Counted from the stretch's first letter, positions 40,266 to 49,478 are shown. The stretch is DNA of 64,000 nucleotides from Haemophilus quentini (GCA_001752465.1 MDJB01000057.1:1-64000), one strand, 5' to 3'. Numbers and translations are program-made. The notes: generated by a model from the sequence alone, not told the origin.

Positions 40266-40831
40266 TGTATCCTCTATTTGAAACCCTTTGTATTGAAAAC
40301 GGGAAAATTCAAAATATCGATTTACACCAAGCGCGATATGAACGTAGTTTGCGTGAATATTATGGCAAAAGTGCGGTGAAAATTTTTAATCTTTTTTCAC
40401 TCATTCAGCTTCCTGTTCCCTTACAAAATCGATTAGTTCGCTGCCGCATTGATTACAATGCCGAAACTACACAAATTCAATATTTTGAATACCATCGAAA
40501 AATTTACCGCACTTTTCAACCTGTAATTTGTGATGATATCGAATATGGCTTGAAATATTCTGATCGCAGTTTAATTAATACATTGTTTGCTCAACGTGGT
40601 GCTTGTGATGAAATTATTATTATCAAAAATGGAAAAGTGACAGATTGTTCCATTGGTAATTTAATTTTCCGCCAAGAGAAAAAATGGTACACACCTGATA
40701 CTCCATTGCTTTTAGGCACACAACGAGAAATATTATTACAAGAAGGGAAAATTCAAGAATGCACAATATTCCAAGAAGATATTGTCAATTTTGATGAAAT
40801 TAAAATCATTAATGCAATGAATAGCTTATAA
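40265..40831 (+). CDS. pabC: Aminodeoxychorismate lyase-like class IV aminotransferase (PabC)
   Basis: 188 aa, short for PabC (E. coli about 269). PLP fold type IV features: ETLCIENGKIQNIDLHQARYE at the N-terminus, the likely PLP Lys in GLKYSDRS near residue 98, and the TDCSIGNLIF motif. It would release p-aminobenzoate from aminodeoxychorismate. It overlaps the pabB stop by one base (TAATG), so the pair is coupled. The assignment leans on context as well as motifs. Confidence 0.85.
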   Translation: MYPLFETLCIENGKIQNIDLHQARYERSLREYYGKSAVKIFNLFSLIQLPVPLQNRLVRCRIDYNAETTQIQYFEYHRKIYRTFQPVICDDIEYGLKYSDRSLINTLFAQRGACDEIIIIKNGKVTDCSIGNLIFRQEKKWYTPDTPLLLGTQREILLQEGKIQECTIFQEDIVNFDEIKIINAMNSL

Positions 40832-40869
40832 AAATAAGCCGACTAATTCAGGCGGCTATTTTATTACAA

Positions 40870-41214
40870 TTATTTTTCAGAATTTTTCAACAATTCCGCA
40901 TGCGCTTTTTTCTGACTTTTCATTTTCGCACTAATCTCACGACATTGCGTAGAAAGCTCTGCATTGCGAATCGTATAATCATCGACACGACCTTCATAGT
41001 CATCGCGCATACTTTCAATAATTCCACGCACCTCTTCAATGGTCATATCATCACGAATGTATTGATTTAAGTTATCTAACAATAATACGCGTTTTTGATT
41101 GTCACGGATTTTACGATTATTGTCTTCCATGTCGCGCTTAATTTTGTTTTTCGAACGATACATACGCACGTATTCCAACACTTCTTGGAAAGATTGCTTG
41201 TTTACAGTTTCCAT
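40870..41214 (-). CDS. DUF496 family protein (YeeX-like)
   Basis: 114 aa. Matches the YeeX/DUF496 pattern: [18 protein letters not shown] near the start, [14 protein letters not shown] at 36-49 and [12 protein letters not shown] near 70. It is almost entirely charged alpha-helix and probably coiled coil. Function unknown; the family is largely confined to gamma-proteobacteria. It stands alone between pabC (convergent) and serC (divergent). Confidence 0.9.
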   Translation of the reverse strand: METVNKQSFQEVLEYVRMYRSKNKIKRDMEDNNRKIRDNQKRVLLLDNLNQYIRDDMTIEEVRGIIESMRDDYEGRVDDYTIRNAELSTQCREISAKMKSQKKAHAELLKNSEK

Positions 41215-41338
41215 AATGACTCTCTTTTAGTAAGAAAATTGATAGCGGTAATGTAGCCTCTTTTTGGTAATTCGTCAAAAGCTGAAAGTAAATTTTGTGA
41301 GTCAGCTCAAAAAAATTTTTTATTTACCGAAAAAGCGT

Positions 41339-41367
41339 TTGATTCTCTGCTTTTCTAGTGATAAAAC
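41339..41367 (+). promoter_or_regulatory. serC promoter
   Basis: TTGATT (41339-41344), 17 bases, then TAAAAC (41362-41367); 33 bases upstream of the serC ATG. The -10 is mediocre. Confidence 0.4.
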
Positions 41368-41400
41368 AGATTCAACTATCTACAAAAATAAGGAAACACA

Positions 41401-42489
41401 ATGTCACAAGTCTTTAATTTTAGCGCTGGCCCAGCGATGATTTTTCCAGAAGTGCTACAAAAAGCACAAGGTGAACTGACAAACTGGCTCAATCAAGGCG
41501 TATCCGTGATGGAGGTGAGCCATCGCGGTAAATATTTCATGGAACTTATTGCTCAAGCAGAAAAAGATCTACGTGAGGTTTACAGTATTCCTGATAACTA
41601 TCGCGTACTTTTCTTACAAGGTGGTGCTCGCGGTCAATTTGCAGCGATTCCTATGAACTTAATCGGTAAAAAAGGCAAAGCCCTTTATTTAAATAGTGGG
41701 CATTGGTCAGCGACTGCAGCAAAAGAAGCGAGAAATTTCACAGAAATTGATGAAATCACTATTGTAGAAAATGGCGAGCAGACACGAATTACCGATCTTG
41801 ATTTTAGCCATATCGCTGAGCAATATGACTACGTTCATTATTGCCCAAATGAAACTATCAGTGGAGTAGAGATTTTTGATGTACCAAATGTGGGAAATGC
41901 CGTATTGGTCGCTGATATGTCTTCAAATATTCTTTCACGCCAAATCGATATCAGTAAATTTGGGGTAATTTATGCAGGTGCTCAAAAAAATCTTGGCCCT
42001 GCAGGCATTACATTAGTCATTATTCGTGATGATTTGATCGGTCATGCGCGTAAAGAAACCCCATCTATTTGGAATTATGCGACTCAACGTGATGCAGACT
42101 CAATGATCAATACACCGCCAACATTTGCTTGGTATTTATGTTCCCTCGTATTTAAACATCTTAAAGAGATGGGTGGCTTAGCCGTGATCGCAAAACGTAA
42201 TGCGCTAAAAGCACAAACGCTTTATGATTATATTGATTCGAGCAAACTTTACCACAATGTTGTAGCAAAAAAAAACCGCTCAACAATGAATGTCACTTTC
42301 ATCACAGGCAATCCTGAATTAGATGCAAAATTTGTCGCAGAGTCTACTGCTGCGGGCTTGCAAGCCTTGAAAGGTCACAAGGTTTTAGGTGGAATGCGTG
42401 CGTCTATTTACAATGCAATGACACAAGAAGGCGTTGAGGCACTCATTTCATTTATGAAAAAATTTGAAGCTGAAAATCTTCCTCAATAG
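41401..42489 (+). CDS. serC: Phosphoserine aminotransferase
   Basis: 362 aa. PLP enzyme that transaminates 3-phosphohydroxypyruvate to phosphoserine (serine pathway) and also acts in pyridoxal phosphate synthesis where that pathway exists. NFSAGPAMIFPEVL at the start, LFLQGGARGQFAAIP, and the PLP Lys in IYAGAQKNLGPAG near residue 198. AAGGA precedes the ATG. It is followed 89 bases later by hisC on the same strand. Confidence 0.97.
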   Translation: MSQVFNFSAGPAMIFPEVLQKAQGELTNWLNQGVSVMEVSHRGKYFMELIAQAEKDLREVYSIPDNYRVLFLQGGARGQFAAIPMNLIGKKGKALYLNSGHWSATAAKEARNFTEIDEITIVENGEQTRITDLDFSHIAEQYDYVHYCPNETISGVEIFDVPNVGNAVLVADMSSNILSRQIDISKFGVIYAGAQKNLGPAGITLVIIRDDLIGHARKETPSIWNYATQRDADSMINTPPTFAWYLCSLVFKHLKEMGGLAVIAKRNALKAQTLYDYIDSSKLYHNVVAKKNRSTMNVTFITGNPELDAKFVAESTAAGLQALKGHKVLGGMRASIYNAMTQEGVEALISFMKKFEAENLPQ

Positions 42490-42507
42490 TTAAAGAATAT
42501 TTTCAAT

Positions 42508-42526
42508 GGGCGTATTTACTACGCCC
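42508..42526 (+). terminator. Hairpin between serC and hisC
   Basis: GGGCGTA/TACGCCC, seven pairs with a five-base loop, 18 bases after serC. It is followed by CAATTTAC, not a proper T-run, so it may only be a weak terminator or a 3'-end stabiliser. Confidence 0.4.
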
Positions 42527-42578
42527 CAATTTACTTGAAAATAAATCCTAATCCACATCAATATTTTCAAATAACACT

Positions 42579-43679
42579 ATGCAATACATCAACATTGCCA
42601 ATCGTGGCGTAAAATCCTTATCACCTTACCAAGCTGGCAAACCCATTGAAGAATTAGAACGCGAACTTGGTATTACCAATATCGTTAAACTGGCCTCAAA
42701 CGAAAACCCATTTGGTTTTCCAGAAAGTGCAAAAAAAGCAATTTTCGAACAATTAGATAAACTGACTCGTTATCCTGATGCGAATGGCTTTGAACTAAAA
42801 CAGACTATCGCAAAGAAATTTGACATTCAACCAAATCAAATTACGCTCGGAAATGGCTCAAATGATTTATTAGAACTTTTTGCTCACACTTTCGCAACCG
42901 AAGGCGATGAAATCATTTATTCACAATATGCCTTTATTGTTTATCCTTTAGTAACTAAAGCGATAAATGCAGTTGCAAAAGAAATTCCGGCTAAAAATTG
43001 GGGGCATGATTTACAAGGATTTTTGACCGCACTTTCTGATAAAACAAAGCTCATTTACATTGCTAATCCCAATAATCCAACGGGCAATTTTTTAACGTCA
43101 CAAGAAATTGAAGATTTTTTAGCAGAAGTTCCCCCAAATGTAGTCGTGATATTAGATGAAGCCTACACTGAATTTACCAGATCTGAAGAACGAGTGAACT
43201 CCTTCCGTTTATTAAAAAAATATTCAAATTTAATTATTTCACGCACTCTTTCTAAAGCCTATGGCTTAGCGGGCTTACGCATTGGTTATGCGGTATCTAA
43301 TCCTGAAATCGCAGATTTATTAAATCGAGTTCGACAACCATTTAACTGTAATTCTTTAGCATTAGCCGCTGCAGTTGCCGTAATGAATGACGATGAATTT
43401 GTTGAGAAAGTAGCTGAAAATAATCGAGTAGAAATGAGACGTTATGAAGACTTTTGTCAACGTCATCAATTAGAATATATTCCTTCCAAAGGAAATTTTA
43501 TAACGATTGATTTCAAACAACCTGCAGCCCCAATTTATGATGCATTATTATATGAAGGCGTAATTGTTCGACCAATTGCTGGGTATGGCATGCCGAATCA
43601 TTTGCGCATAAGTATTGGTTTACCTGAGGAAAATGATCGATTTTTTACCGCACTTTCTAAGGTATTAAAACTTGCCTAG
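42579..43679 (+). CDS. hisC: Histidinol-phosphate aminotransferase
   Basis: 366 aa. Class I/II PLP aminotransferase of the HisC type: KLASNENPFGFPESA near 37, YIANPNNPTGNFL near 160, and ISRTLSKAYGLAGLRIGYA with the PLP Lys near 225. It is a stand-alone copy outside a his operon; such second HisC proteins often act also on aromatic or other amino acids, so the substrate may be broader. Three members of this fold (serC, hisC, pabC) lie close together, but only serC and hisC may share a transcript. Confidence 0.92.
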   Translation: MQYINIANRGVKSLSPYQAGKPIEELERELGITNIVKLASNENPFGFPESAKKAIFEQLDKLTRYPDANGFELKQTIAKKFDIQPNQITLGNGSNDLLELFAHTFATEGDEIIYSQYAFIVYPLVTKAINAVAKEIPAKNWGHDLQGFLTALSDKTKLIYIANPNNPTGNFLTSQEIEDFLAEVPPNVVVILDEAYTEFTRSEERVNSFRLLKKYSNLIISRTLSKAYGLAGLRIGYAVSNPEIADLLNRVRQPFNCNSLALAAAVAVMNDDEFVEKVAENNRVEMRRYEDFCQRHQLEYIPSKGNFITIDFKQPAAPIYDALLYEGVIVRPIAGYGMPNHLRISIGLPEENDRFFTALSKVLKLA

Positions 43680-43717
43680 ACTATGTGTTCAATAAAAAAT
43701 AAATTTATTTGTATAAA

Positions 43718-43738
43718 AAACCCGCTATAAGCGGGTTT
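43718..43738. terminator. Bidirectional terminator between hisC and grxD
   Basis: AAACCCGC/GCGGGTTT, eight pairs with a five-base loop, with A/T runs on both sides; convergent genes flank it. Confidence 0.85.
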
Positions 43739-43753
43739 CATTTTTCTCATATC

Positions 43754-44077
43754 TTAAGCGTGTTTTGCTGCAACTTCAGATAATAAAGTTTGTAATTCAC
43801 CAGATTGATACATCTCTAAAATGATATCACAACCACCAATTAATTCTCCCTCTACCCATAATTGCGGAAAAGTTGGCCAGTTTGCATATGCTGGTAATTC
43901 AGCACGAATATCTGGATGTTGCAAAATATCTACATAACCAAAAGGTACTTTACAATTCATCAATGCTTCAGATGCACGAGCAGAAAAGCCACAGGATGGT
44001 AATTTTGGTGAACCTTTCATATAAATAAGAATTGGATTTTCACTAATTTGCTTTTTGATTTTGTCTAAGGTTTCCAT
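43754..44077 (-). CDS. grxD: Monothiol glutaredoxin Grx4
   Basis: 107 aa. The monothiol CGFS active site lies in YMKGSPKLPSCGFSARA, and NWPTFPQLWV and GGCDIILEM are the glutathione-binding parts. These proteins bind a [2Fe-2S] cluster and pass it to targets or partner with BolA. The ATG at 44077 (METLDKIKKQ) has AGGGAA upstream and matches the family start; a longer in-frame reading adding 13 residues is rejected. Confidence 0.96.
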   Translation of the reverse strand: METLDKIKKQISENPILIYMKGSPKLPSCGFSARASEALMNCKVPFGYVDILQHPDIRAELPAYANWPTFPQLWVEGELIGGCDIILEMYQSGELQTLLSEVAAKHA

Positions 44078-44162
44078 AATGTTCCCTATAAATAAATGAG
44101 GACCGCATTCTATCATAAGTTAAAACTTGATTGAAATGCTTGGTTTTAGATTCATATAAGAC

Positions 44163-44192
44163 AAAAGGCCTAAACCGAAGTTTAAGCCTTTT
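44163..44192 (-). terminator. ompP5 terminator
   Basis: A 13-position stem with one mismatch (44163-44175 with 44180-44192) and a CGAA-type tetraloop ends in T-runs. It lies 36 bases past the ompP5 stop. Confidence 0.88.
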
Positions 44193-44227
44193 GCTGTATT
44201 TAATCTTTCGTTAAACGAACACTAAAA

Positions 44228-45310
44228 TTATTTAGTACCGTTAACTGCGATTTCTACACGACGGTCTGGAGCAAGACATGCGATAAGCGCTTTACGACCT
44301 TTAACTTGGTCACAAGTTGCGCCAGTCACTGGATTTGCTTTACCGTAACCAGTTGCAGAGATTGCATCTGCAGAAACACCTTTAGCTACGAAGTAGTTAG
44401 CTACAGTCTCAGCACGTTGTTGAGAAAGTTTAACGTTGAACGCATCAGAACCGATACGGTCAGTATAACCAGCAACAGCTACTTTAGCGCTGTTAACTTG
44501 TGCGATTTCACCGTAGATACCATCTAAAGCTGCTTGAGCTTGTGGTTTTAAGTTTGCTTTACCGAATGCGAAATTCACATCAGAGTTTAAGTTGAAAGTT
44601 TTGCTTACAACTTCAGGTGCTGCAACAACTGGCGCTGCACCTTGGCCGAAACGGTAAGAAACGCCAGCGTTGATAGAACCAATCCATGGGTTGTAATCTA
44701 CAGAGCTGTTGTGAGTTTCTTGAGTACGCAATTTACCTACGCGAGTTAACCATTGGTATTCTAAACGAACTGCTAACTCTGGTAATACTGCGTATTCTGC
44801 ACCGACTGCAAATAAGCCAGAGGTACGTAAGCTGTGACGACTATTTGCACGTTTGCGAGCACCATTTGCATCGTAGAATTTATAGTCAGAACGAACTAAA
44901 GCAACACCTGCTTTACCGTAAACATCTAAACCATTTAACACTTCGTAGCTACCTTTAAAGCTTAAGTGAGCACCGTGGTTAGTATGTTTTACTGCTGTTT
45001 TATCAGGAGCAGTTACTTTGAATTTAACACGACCGAAATCATCGTAACCTAATTCAACCGCTAAACCTAAGTTATCACGATTTAAGATTTGGTAACCACC
45101 AAATACACCATAAGTGAAAGAATTACGGTTATAACCATAATTATCAAGACCTAATATGTCAGCAATAAAACTGTTTTTGCTAATACCATCGTGGAAAGAT
45201 GCTTGACCAGCTTTAACACCTGCATAGAAAGTGTTTTCTTGTGGAGCTGCTTGAGCTACTGAAGCTGCTGCTAAACCAGCAACTACTAATGTGACTGCAG
45301 TTTTTTTCAT
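44228..45310 (-). CDS. ompP5: Outer membrane protein P5 (OmpA family)
   Basis: 360 aa. Signal peptide (KKTAVTLVVAGLAAASVAQA, cleavage before APQEN). An 8-stranded barrel covers about 22-210 with four surface loops. An Ala/Pro-rich hinge (GQGAAPVVAAPEVV) follows, then the C-terminal OmpA-like peptidoglycan-binding domain (NFAFGKANLKPQAQAAL, TDRIGSDAFNVKLSQQRAE, APDRRVEI). Known as an adhesin and complement-evasion factor whose loops vary strongly among strains. The leader is long, with a well-placed AGAGGA before the ATG. Codon choice suggests high expression. Confidence 0.95.
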   Translation of the reverse strand: MKKTAVTLVVAGLAAASVAQAAPQENTFYAGVKAGQASFHDGISKNSFIADILGLDNYGYNRNSFTYGVFGGYQILNRDNLGLAVELGYDDFGRVKFKVTAPDKTAVKHTNHGAHLSFKGSYEVLNGLDVYGKAGVALVRSDYKFYDANGARKRANSRHSLRTSGLFAVGAEYAVLPELAVRLEYQWLTRVGKLRTQETHNSSVDYNPWIGSINAGVSYRFGQGAAPVVAAPEVVSKTFNLNSDVNFAFGKANLKPQAQAALDGIYGEIAQVNSAKVAVAGYTDRIGSDAFNVKLSQQRAETVANYFVAKGVSADAISATGYGKANPVTGATCDQVKGRKALIACLAPDRRVEIAVNGTK

Positions 45311-45664
45311 TTTGATGTCCTCTATTTAGCCATCGAATAGTAATAAAAAGTGTCCTTGTTTATACTGAACTTTTAATTAAAGTTACATTCTAAACAGTCG
45401 CTTAACTAGGGTTTTGAATTTGCCCTACTTTTTACCTTTTGACAAATTCAATTCCTTTGTTTACGCCAAAGGAACGTTCAAAAGTGCGCTTATTATCCTA
45501 TAAAAATCGAAAAGATCAAATTCTTTTGAACTTTTTGTTCGTTTTTTACTCAAAAATACGCTTTTCTTGACTCATTTACTCCATAAAACACTTCTTAAAA
45601 ACGCTTAAAATCTAATTCGACATTATTCGCACCTTAAGATATTATCGAGAGCGTCCAGCTATTT
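45311..45664. promoter_or_regulatory. Divergent ompP5-ydiJ control region
   Basis: This 354-base gap holds no gene I can support. Leftward, a TATAAA-type -10 near 45362-45367 gives ompP5 a leader of about 45 bases. Rightward, TTCGAC (45616-45621), an 18-base spacer and TATTAT (45640-45645) would serve ydiJ. An 8-bp inverted repeat TTCCTTTG/CAAAGGAA (45452-45459, 45467-45474) lies in the middle and could be an operator. No tandem repeat of the phase-variation kind is present. Confidence 0.45.
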
Positions 45665-48600
45665 ATGCCTTTAAATGAGTTAAATACTATGTTGCCAAGT
45701 CTAAATCGCATTCCTCAAATTGAACAATATGTACTTGATTATCTTGATGATCTTCAACGCCAACATTTTGAGGGGGATATTGCGACAAATTATTCGGATA
45801 GATTAAGTCTTGCTACGGATAACAGCGTTTACCAACAGCTTCCCCAAGGGATTCTTTTTCCGAAAACTGTAGCTGATATAGTACGTATAACAAAATTGGC
45901 AAATGTACCAAAATATCAATCACTCAGCTTTACGCCTCGCGGTGGAGGTACTGGCACAAATGGACAATCCATCAATAACAATATAATAGTGGATCTTTCT
46001 CGCCATATGACTGCTATTTTAGAGCTCAATGTAAAAGAACGTTGGGTTCGAGTACAAGCAGGCGTAGTAAAAGATCAACTTAATCAATTTTTAAAACCAT
46101 ATGGTTTGTTCTTTGCCCCAGAGTTATCCACCAGCAATCGAGCGACTTTAGGTGGAATGATTAATACCGATGCCTCTGGGCAAGGTTCATTGCAATACGG
46201 TAAAACCTCTAATCACGTTTTGGCATTACGCGCAGTATTAATGAACGGTGAGATTTTAGATACAAGTTCGGTCAATTCTGTTGATGTTTTAGAAAACATC
46301 GATGCGCTTGAATTAAGTGATAGTAGCAAAAGACTCCATCAAACCATTGCGCAACGCTGTAAAGAAAAAAGAGCAGCTATCATTAAAGATCTGCCACAAC
46401 TTAACCGTTTTTTAACGGGATATGATCTGAAAAATGTATTCAATGAAGATGAAAGTGAATTTAATCTCACCAGAATCCTCACTGGTTCTGAAGGTTCTCT
46501 CGCATTTATTTGTGAAGCCAAAATCAATCTACTGCCAATTCCTCAGTATCGCACGCTCATCAATATTAAATATCGTTCCTTTGATGCGGCATTACGCAAT
46601 GCCCCTTTTATGGTGAAAACCAATGCGCTTTCTGTGGAAACCGTTGATTCCAAAGTCTTAAACCTCGCCAAACAAGATATTATTTGGCACTCGGTGAATG
46701 AACTTCTTACAGAAGATGAAGAAGATCCAATTCTTGGTTTAAATATTGTGGAATTTGCTGGTAATAATAAAGAAAAAATAGACCGCCAAGTCACCGCACT
46801 TTGTCGCTCACTTGATGAAAAAATCGAACACAACCTAGATCACATTATTGGCTACCAAATTTGCTCGGATTTACCTTCTATTGAGCGTATTTATGCAATG
46901 CGAAAAAAAGCCGTGGGCTTACTTGGTAATGCAAAAGGCGCAGCCAAACCAATTCCTTTTGTAGAAGATACTTGTGTCCCCCCAGAAAATCTTGCGGATT
47001 ACATCAGCGAATTTCGTGCTTTATTAAACAAACACAATTTACAATATGGCATGTTTGGTCACGTGGATGCGGGCGTGTTGCACGTTCGCCCAGCGCTTGA
47101 TTTATGCGATAAAGAACAAGTGAAATTATTTAAACAAATTTCAGATGCAGTAGCAGAACTTACGATTAAATATGGTGGATTACTCTGGGGAGAACATGGA
47201 AAAGGCGTGCGTTCCCATTACGGCGAAAAATTCTTTACGCCAGAACTCTGGCACGAACTTCGTTATATCAAAACCTTATTCGATCCAAACAATCGCTTAA
47301 ATCCCGGCAAAATCTGTACGCCTTTGGATTCCAAAGAGGAACTTTATTCTATTCTTTCGCCGATGCGGGCTGATAACGATCGCCAAATTCCTATCCAAAT
47401 ACGCGATGAATTTAAGGGTGCGATGAACTGCAATGGAAACGGGTTATGTTTTAATTTTGATGAACACAGCATTATGTGCCCATCGATGAAAGTAAGTAAA
47501 AACCGTGTATTTTCACCGAAAGGTCGTGCAGCCATGGTTCGAGAATGGCTGAGATTAATGGCGAATGAAAATGTTTCTCCCGCACAATTAGACTTCCGTA
47601 AAACAGAAATAAAACTAACCGCACTTGTAAAAAGACTAAGCAATACGATTCAAAAATGGCGAGGCGACTATGATTTTTCTCACGAAGTGAAAGCTGCGAT
47701 GGATACTTGCCTTGCTTGTAAAGCCTGTGCGAGCCAATGCCCGATTAAAATTGATGTGCCAAGTTTCCGTGCGAAATTCTTTCATTTTTATCATAGCCGC
47801 TACTTACGACCAACAAAAGATCACGTTGTGGCAAATTTAGAAATCGCTGCGCCTTATATGGCGAAACAGGCAAAATTATTTAATTATTTTACCAAGCTAA
47901 AAGTCACGCAAACATTAGTGGAAAAAACACTAGGCATGACCGATTTGCCCTTGCTTTCTGAACCCAATTTGCAACAACAGCTGGTGGAAATTCATTATCA
48001 AGGCAAATCCTTAGAAGAATTGGAAGACCTAAGTGCGGTAGAAAAAACCAATATTTTATTTATTGTGCAAGATCCTTATACCTCTTACTATGATGCGAAA
48101 GTGGTACGCGATTTTGTTATACTTACGCAGAAATTAGACTTCACACCAATTCTGTTGCCATTTAAACCAAACGGCAAAGCAATGCACATTAAAGGCTTCT
48201 TAAAACGCTTTAGCAAAACAGCACAAAACCAAGCAGAGTTTTTAAATCGAATGGCAAAATTAGGCATTCCACTTGTAGGCGTTGATCCAGCCATCGTGCT
48301 GTCTTATCGAGATGAATACAAGGAAGCTCTACAAGAAAAACGTGGCGATTTTTACGTTCTCACCGCACACGAATGGTTAAAACAAAGATTACAAAATACG
48401 GCGTTACAAGATAAACTGAAAAACATCGCCAAAACTGACCGCACTTCCGATTGGTATTTATTCCCGCATTGTACGGAATCTACCTTTATGCCAAACAGTC
48501 CAAAAGAATGGAAAGAAATTTTTGGAAGTTTTGGACAACAACTGAATGTAGAAAAAGTAGGATGTTGCGGTATGGCTGGTGTATTTGGACATGAAGTTCA

Positions 48601-48772
48601 AAATCAAAAAATGAGCCGAGAAATCTACGATGTATCGTGGCATAAAAAACTGCATGGAAAAGATCCGCACTTTTGTTTAGCAACTGGTTATTCTTGTCGC
48701 AGTCAGATAAAACGTTATGAAAATGTGGTGTTAAAGCATCCTGTGCAGGCGTTACTTGAGGTTTTAAAATAA
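45665..48772 (+). CDS. ydiJ: FAD/4Fe-4S oxidoreductase YdiJ (D-2-hydroxyacid dehydrogenase type)
   Basis: 1035 aa. A fused flavin/iron-sulfur dehydrogenase. FAD-binding domain with FTPRGGGTGTNGQS near residue 95 and an FAD-oxidase C domain to about 570. A ferredoxin-like motif CLACKACASQCP lies near 680, and a C-terminal CCG domain includes KVGCCGMAG near 965. The E. coli homologue oxidises D-2-hydroxyglutarate. An in-frame ATG at 45689 would shorten it by eight residues; neither start has a good ribosome site. In E. coli ydiJ is next to the thioesterase ydiI; here the DUF559 element lies between them. Confidence 0.92.
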   Translation: MPLNELNTMLPSLNRIPQIEQYVLDYLDDLQRQHFEGDIATNYSDRLSLATDNSVYQQLPQGILFPKTVADIVRITKLANVPKYQSLSFTPRGGGTGTNGQSINNNIIVDLSRHMTAILELNVKERWVRVQAGVVKDQLNQFLKPYGLFFAPELSTSNRATLGGMINTDASGQGSLQYGKTSNHVLALRAVLMNGEILDTSSVNSVDVLENIDALELSDSSKRLHQTIAQRCKEKRAAIIKDLPQLNRFLTGYDLKNVFNEDESEFNLTRILTGSEGSLAFICEAKINLLPIPQYRTLINIKYRSFDAALRNAPFMVKTNALSVETVDSKVLNLAKQDIIWHSVNELLTEDEEDPILGLNIVEFAGNNKEKIDRQVTALCRSLDEKIEHNLDHIIGYQICSDLPSIERIYAMRKKAVGLLGNAKGAAKPIPFVEDTCVPPENLADYISEFRALLNKHNLQYGMFGHVDAGVLHVRPALDLCDKEQVKLFKQISDAVAELTIKYGGLLWGEHGKGVRSHYGEKFFTPELWHELRYIKTLFDPNNRLNPGKICTPLDSKEELYSILSPMRADNDRQIPIQIRDEFKGAMNCNGNGLCFNFDEHSIMCPSMKVSKNRVFSPKGRAAMVREWLRLMANENVSPAQLDFRKTEIKLTALVKRLSNTIQKWRGDYDFSHEVKAAMDTCLACKACASQCPIKIDVPSFRAKFFHFYHSRYLRPTKDHVVANLEIAAPYMAKQAKLFNYFTKLKVTQTLVEKTLGMTDLPLLSEPNLQQQLVEIHYQGKSLEELEDLSAVEKTNILFIVQDPYTSYYDAKVVRDFVILTQKLDFTPILLPFKPNGKAMHIKGFLKRFSKTAQNQAEFLNRMAKLGIPLVGVDPAIVLSYRDEYKEALQEKRGDFYVLTAHEWLKQRLQNTALQDKLKNIAKTDRTSDWYLFPHCTESTFMPNSPKEWKEIFGSFGQQLNVEKVGCCGMAGVFGHEVQNQKMSREIYDVSWHKKLHGKDPHFCLATGYSCRSQIKRYENVVLKHPVQALLEVLK

Positions 48773-48780
48773 ATAATGAT

Positions 48781-49239
48781 AACTTGCCTTCCCCTGCTTG
48801 CGGAGGAAGGTGCCCGAAGGGCGGAAGGGGGATATAGGGATATGCGAAATAAAAATCAACGATTAGCCCAATATGCTACAGAATTAAGACGTAATATGAC
48901 AGATGCAGAGTATGCACTATGGTATCATTTAAGGAATAAACTCTTTTGTGGTATCCGTTTTAATAGACAGGTTATTATTGGTCATTACATTGTGGATTTT
49001 TGCAGTAGAAAATTAAAACTTGTTATTGAATTAGATGGCATTCAGCACGTAGAACAAGAACAATATGATTTAGAAAGAACAAAATTCTTAACAGCACAAG
49101 GCTATAAAGTTATTCGCTTTTGGAATGATGAAGTACTAAAAAACATAGATAATGTGCTTGAAACAATTTATGTTGAAATTGAACATTCATCCCCCCTCAG
49201 CCTTCGGCAGCTCCCCCCATAAATGGGTGGAGCCAAGAT
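48781..49239 (+). mobile_element. DUF559 repeat element with imperfect terminal inverted repeats
   Basis: The ends (about 48781-48836 and 49186-49239) are imperfect inverted repeats of roughly 50 bases. Left to right, each has CTTG-CCT, a CCCC run, a GAAG or GGAG stretch, TGCC, a GAAGG hairpin core and a GGGGG run. Each also contains small hairpins (GCCCGAAGGGC, GCCTTCGGC). They flank one small DUF559 gene. GC-rich ends in an AT-rich genome and position between two normally adjacent genes suggest an inserted unit. No transposase is encoded. Confidence 0.65.
48842..49222 (+). CDS. DUF559 family endonuclease-like protein
   Basis: 126 aa. DUF559 domains resemble Vsr/very-short-patch and PD-(D/E)XK nucleases. 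RNMTDAEYALWYHLRNK is the family start, followed by IGHYIVDFCSRKLKLVIELDGIQH with the acidic residues of the putative active site, and GYKVIRFWNDEVLKN. I use the ATG at 48842 because family members begin MRN-K; an earlier ATG at 48776 lies in the repeat and would add 22 odd residues. Activity is unknown. The gene is enclosed by the element's inverted repeats. Confidence 0.85.
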   Translation: MRNKNQRLAQYATELRRNMTDAEYALWYHLRNKLFCGIRFNRQVIIGHYIVDFCSRKLKLVIELDGIQHVEQEQYDLERTKFLTAQGYKVIRFWNDEVLKNIDNVLETIYVEIEHSSPLSLRQLPP

Positions 49240-49248
49240 TAGAAGCTC

Positions 49249-49468
49249 TAAAATAAATAATGATAACTTGCCTTCCCCTGCTTGCGGGGGGAGATGCCCA
49301 AAGGGCAGAAGGGGGATATAGGGATATTCGAAATAAAATTTTGGAATGATGAAATATTAAAAAATAGATAATGTACCTAAAACAATTTAGGTTGAAATTG
49401 AACATTCCCCTCTCAGCCTTCGGCAGTTTCTCCTATAAATAAATGGAGTTGAGAGAATAAATAACAGG
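49249..49468 (+). pseudogene. Tandem, internally deleted copy of the DUF559 element
   Basis: This stretch repeats 48765-49248 at a shift of 484 bases. The two agree from TAAAATAAATAATGATAAC through the left inverted repeat to GAAATAAAA. Then about 264 bases (48854-49117 of the first copy) are missing. Agreement resumes at TTTTGGAATGATGAA and runs to the right inverted repeat. The start codon is ATT instead of ATG and the frame stops early, so it codes for nothing. Because the repeat begins at the ydiJ stop codon, it looks like a tandem duplication followed by deletion. Confidence 0.8.
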
Positions 49469-49478
49469 AATAGATCAA

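Noticed and set aside
40832-40869. Strong terminator between pabC and the DUF496 gene
   Set aside because: Only a five-pair stem (AGCCG/CGGCT) with mismatched extensions is present, too weak to list as a feature.
36274-45400. Phase-variable simple repeats near the opacity gene and ompP5
   Set aside because: I looked for runs of tetranucleotides or long homopolymers at their promoters and starts and saw none of the usual kind.
48776-48841. Upstream ATG of the DUF559 gene
   Set aside because: The extra 22 residues are encoded by the element's inverted repeat and have no counterpart in DUF559 proteins; the ATG at 48842 fits.
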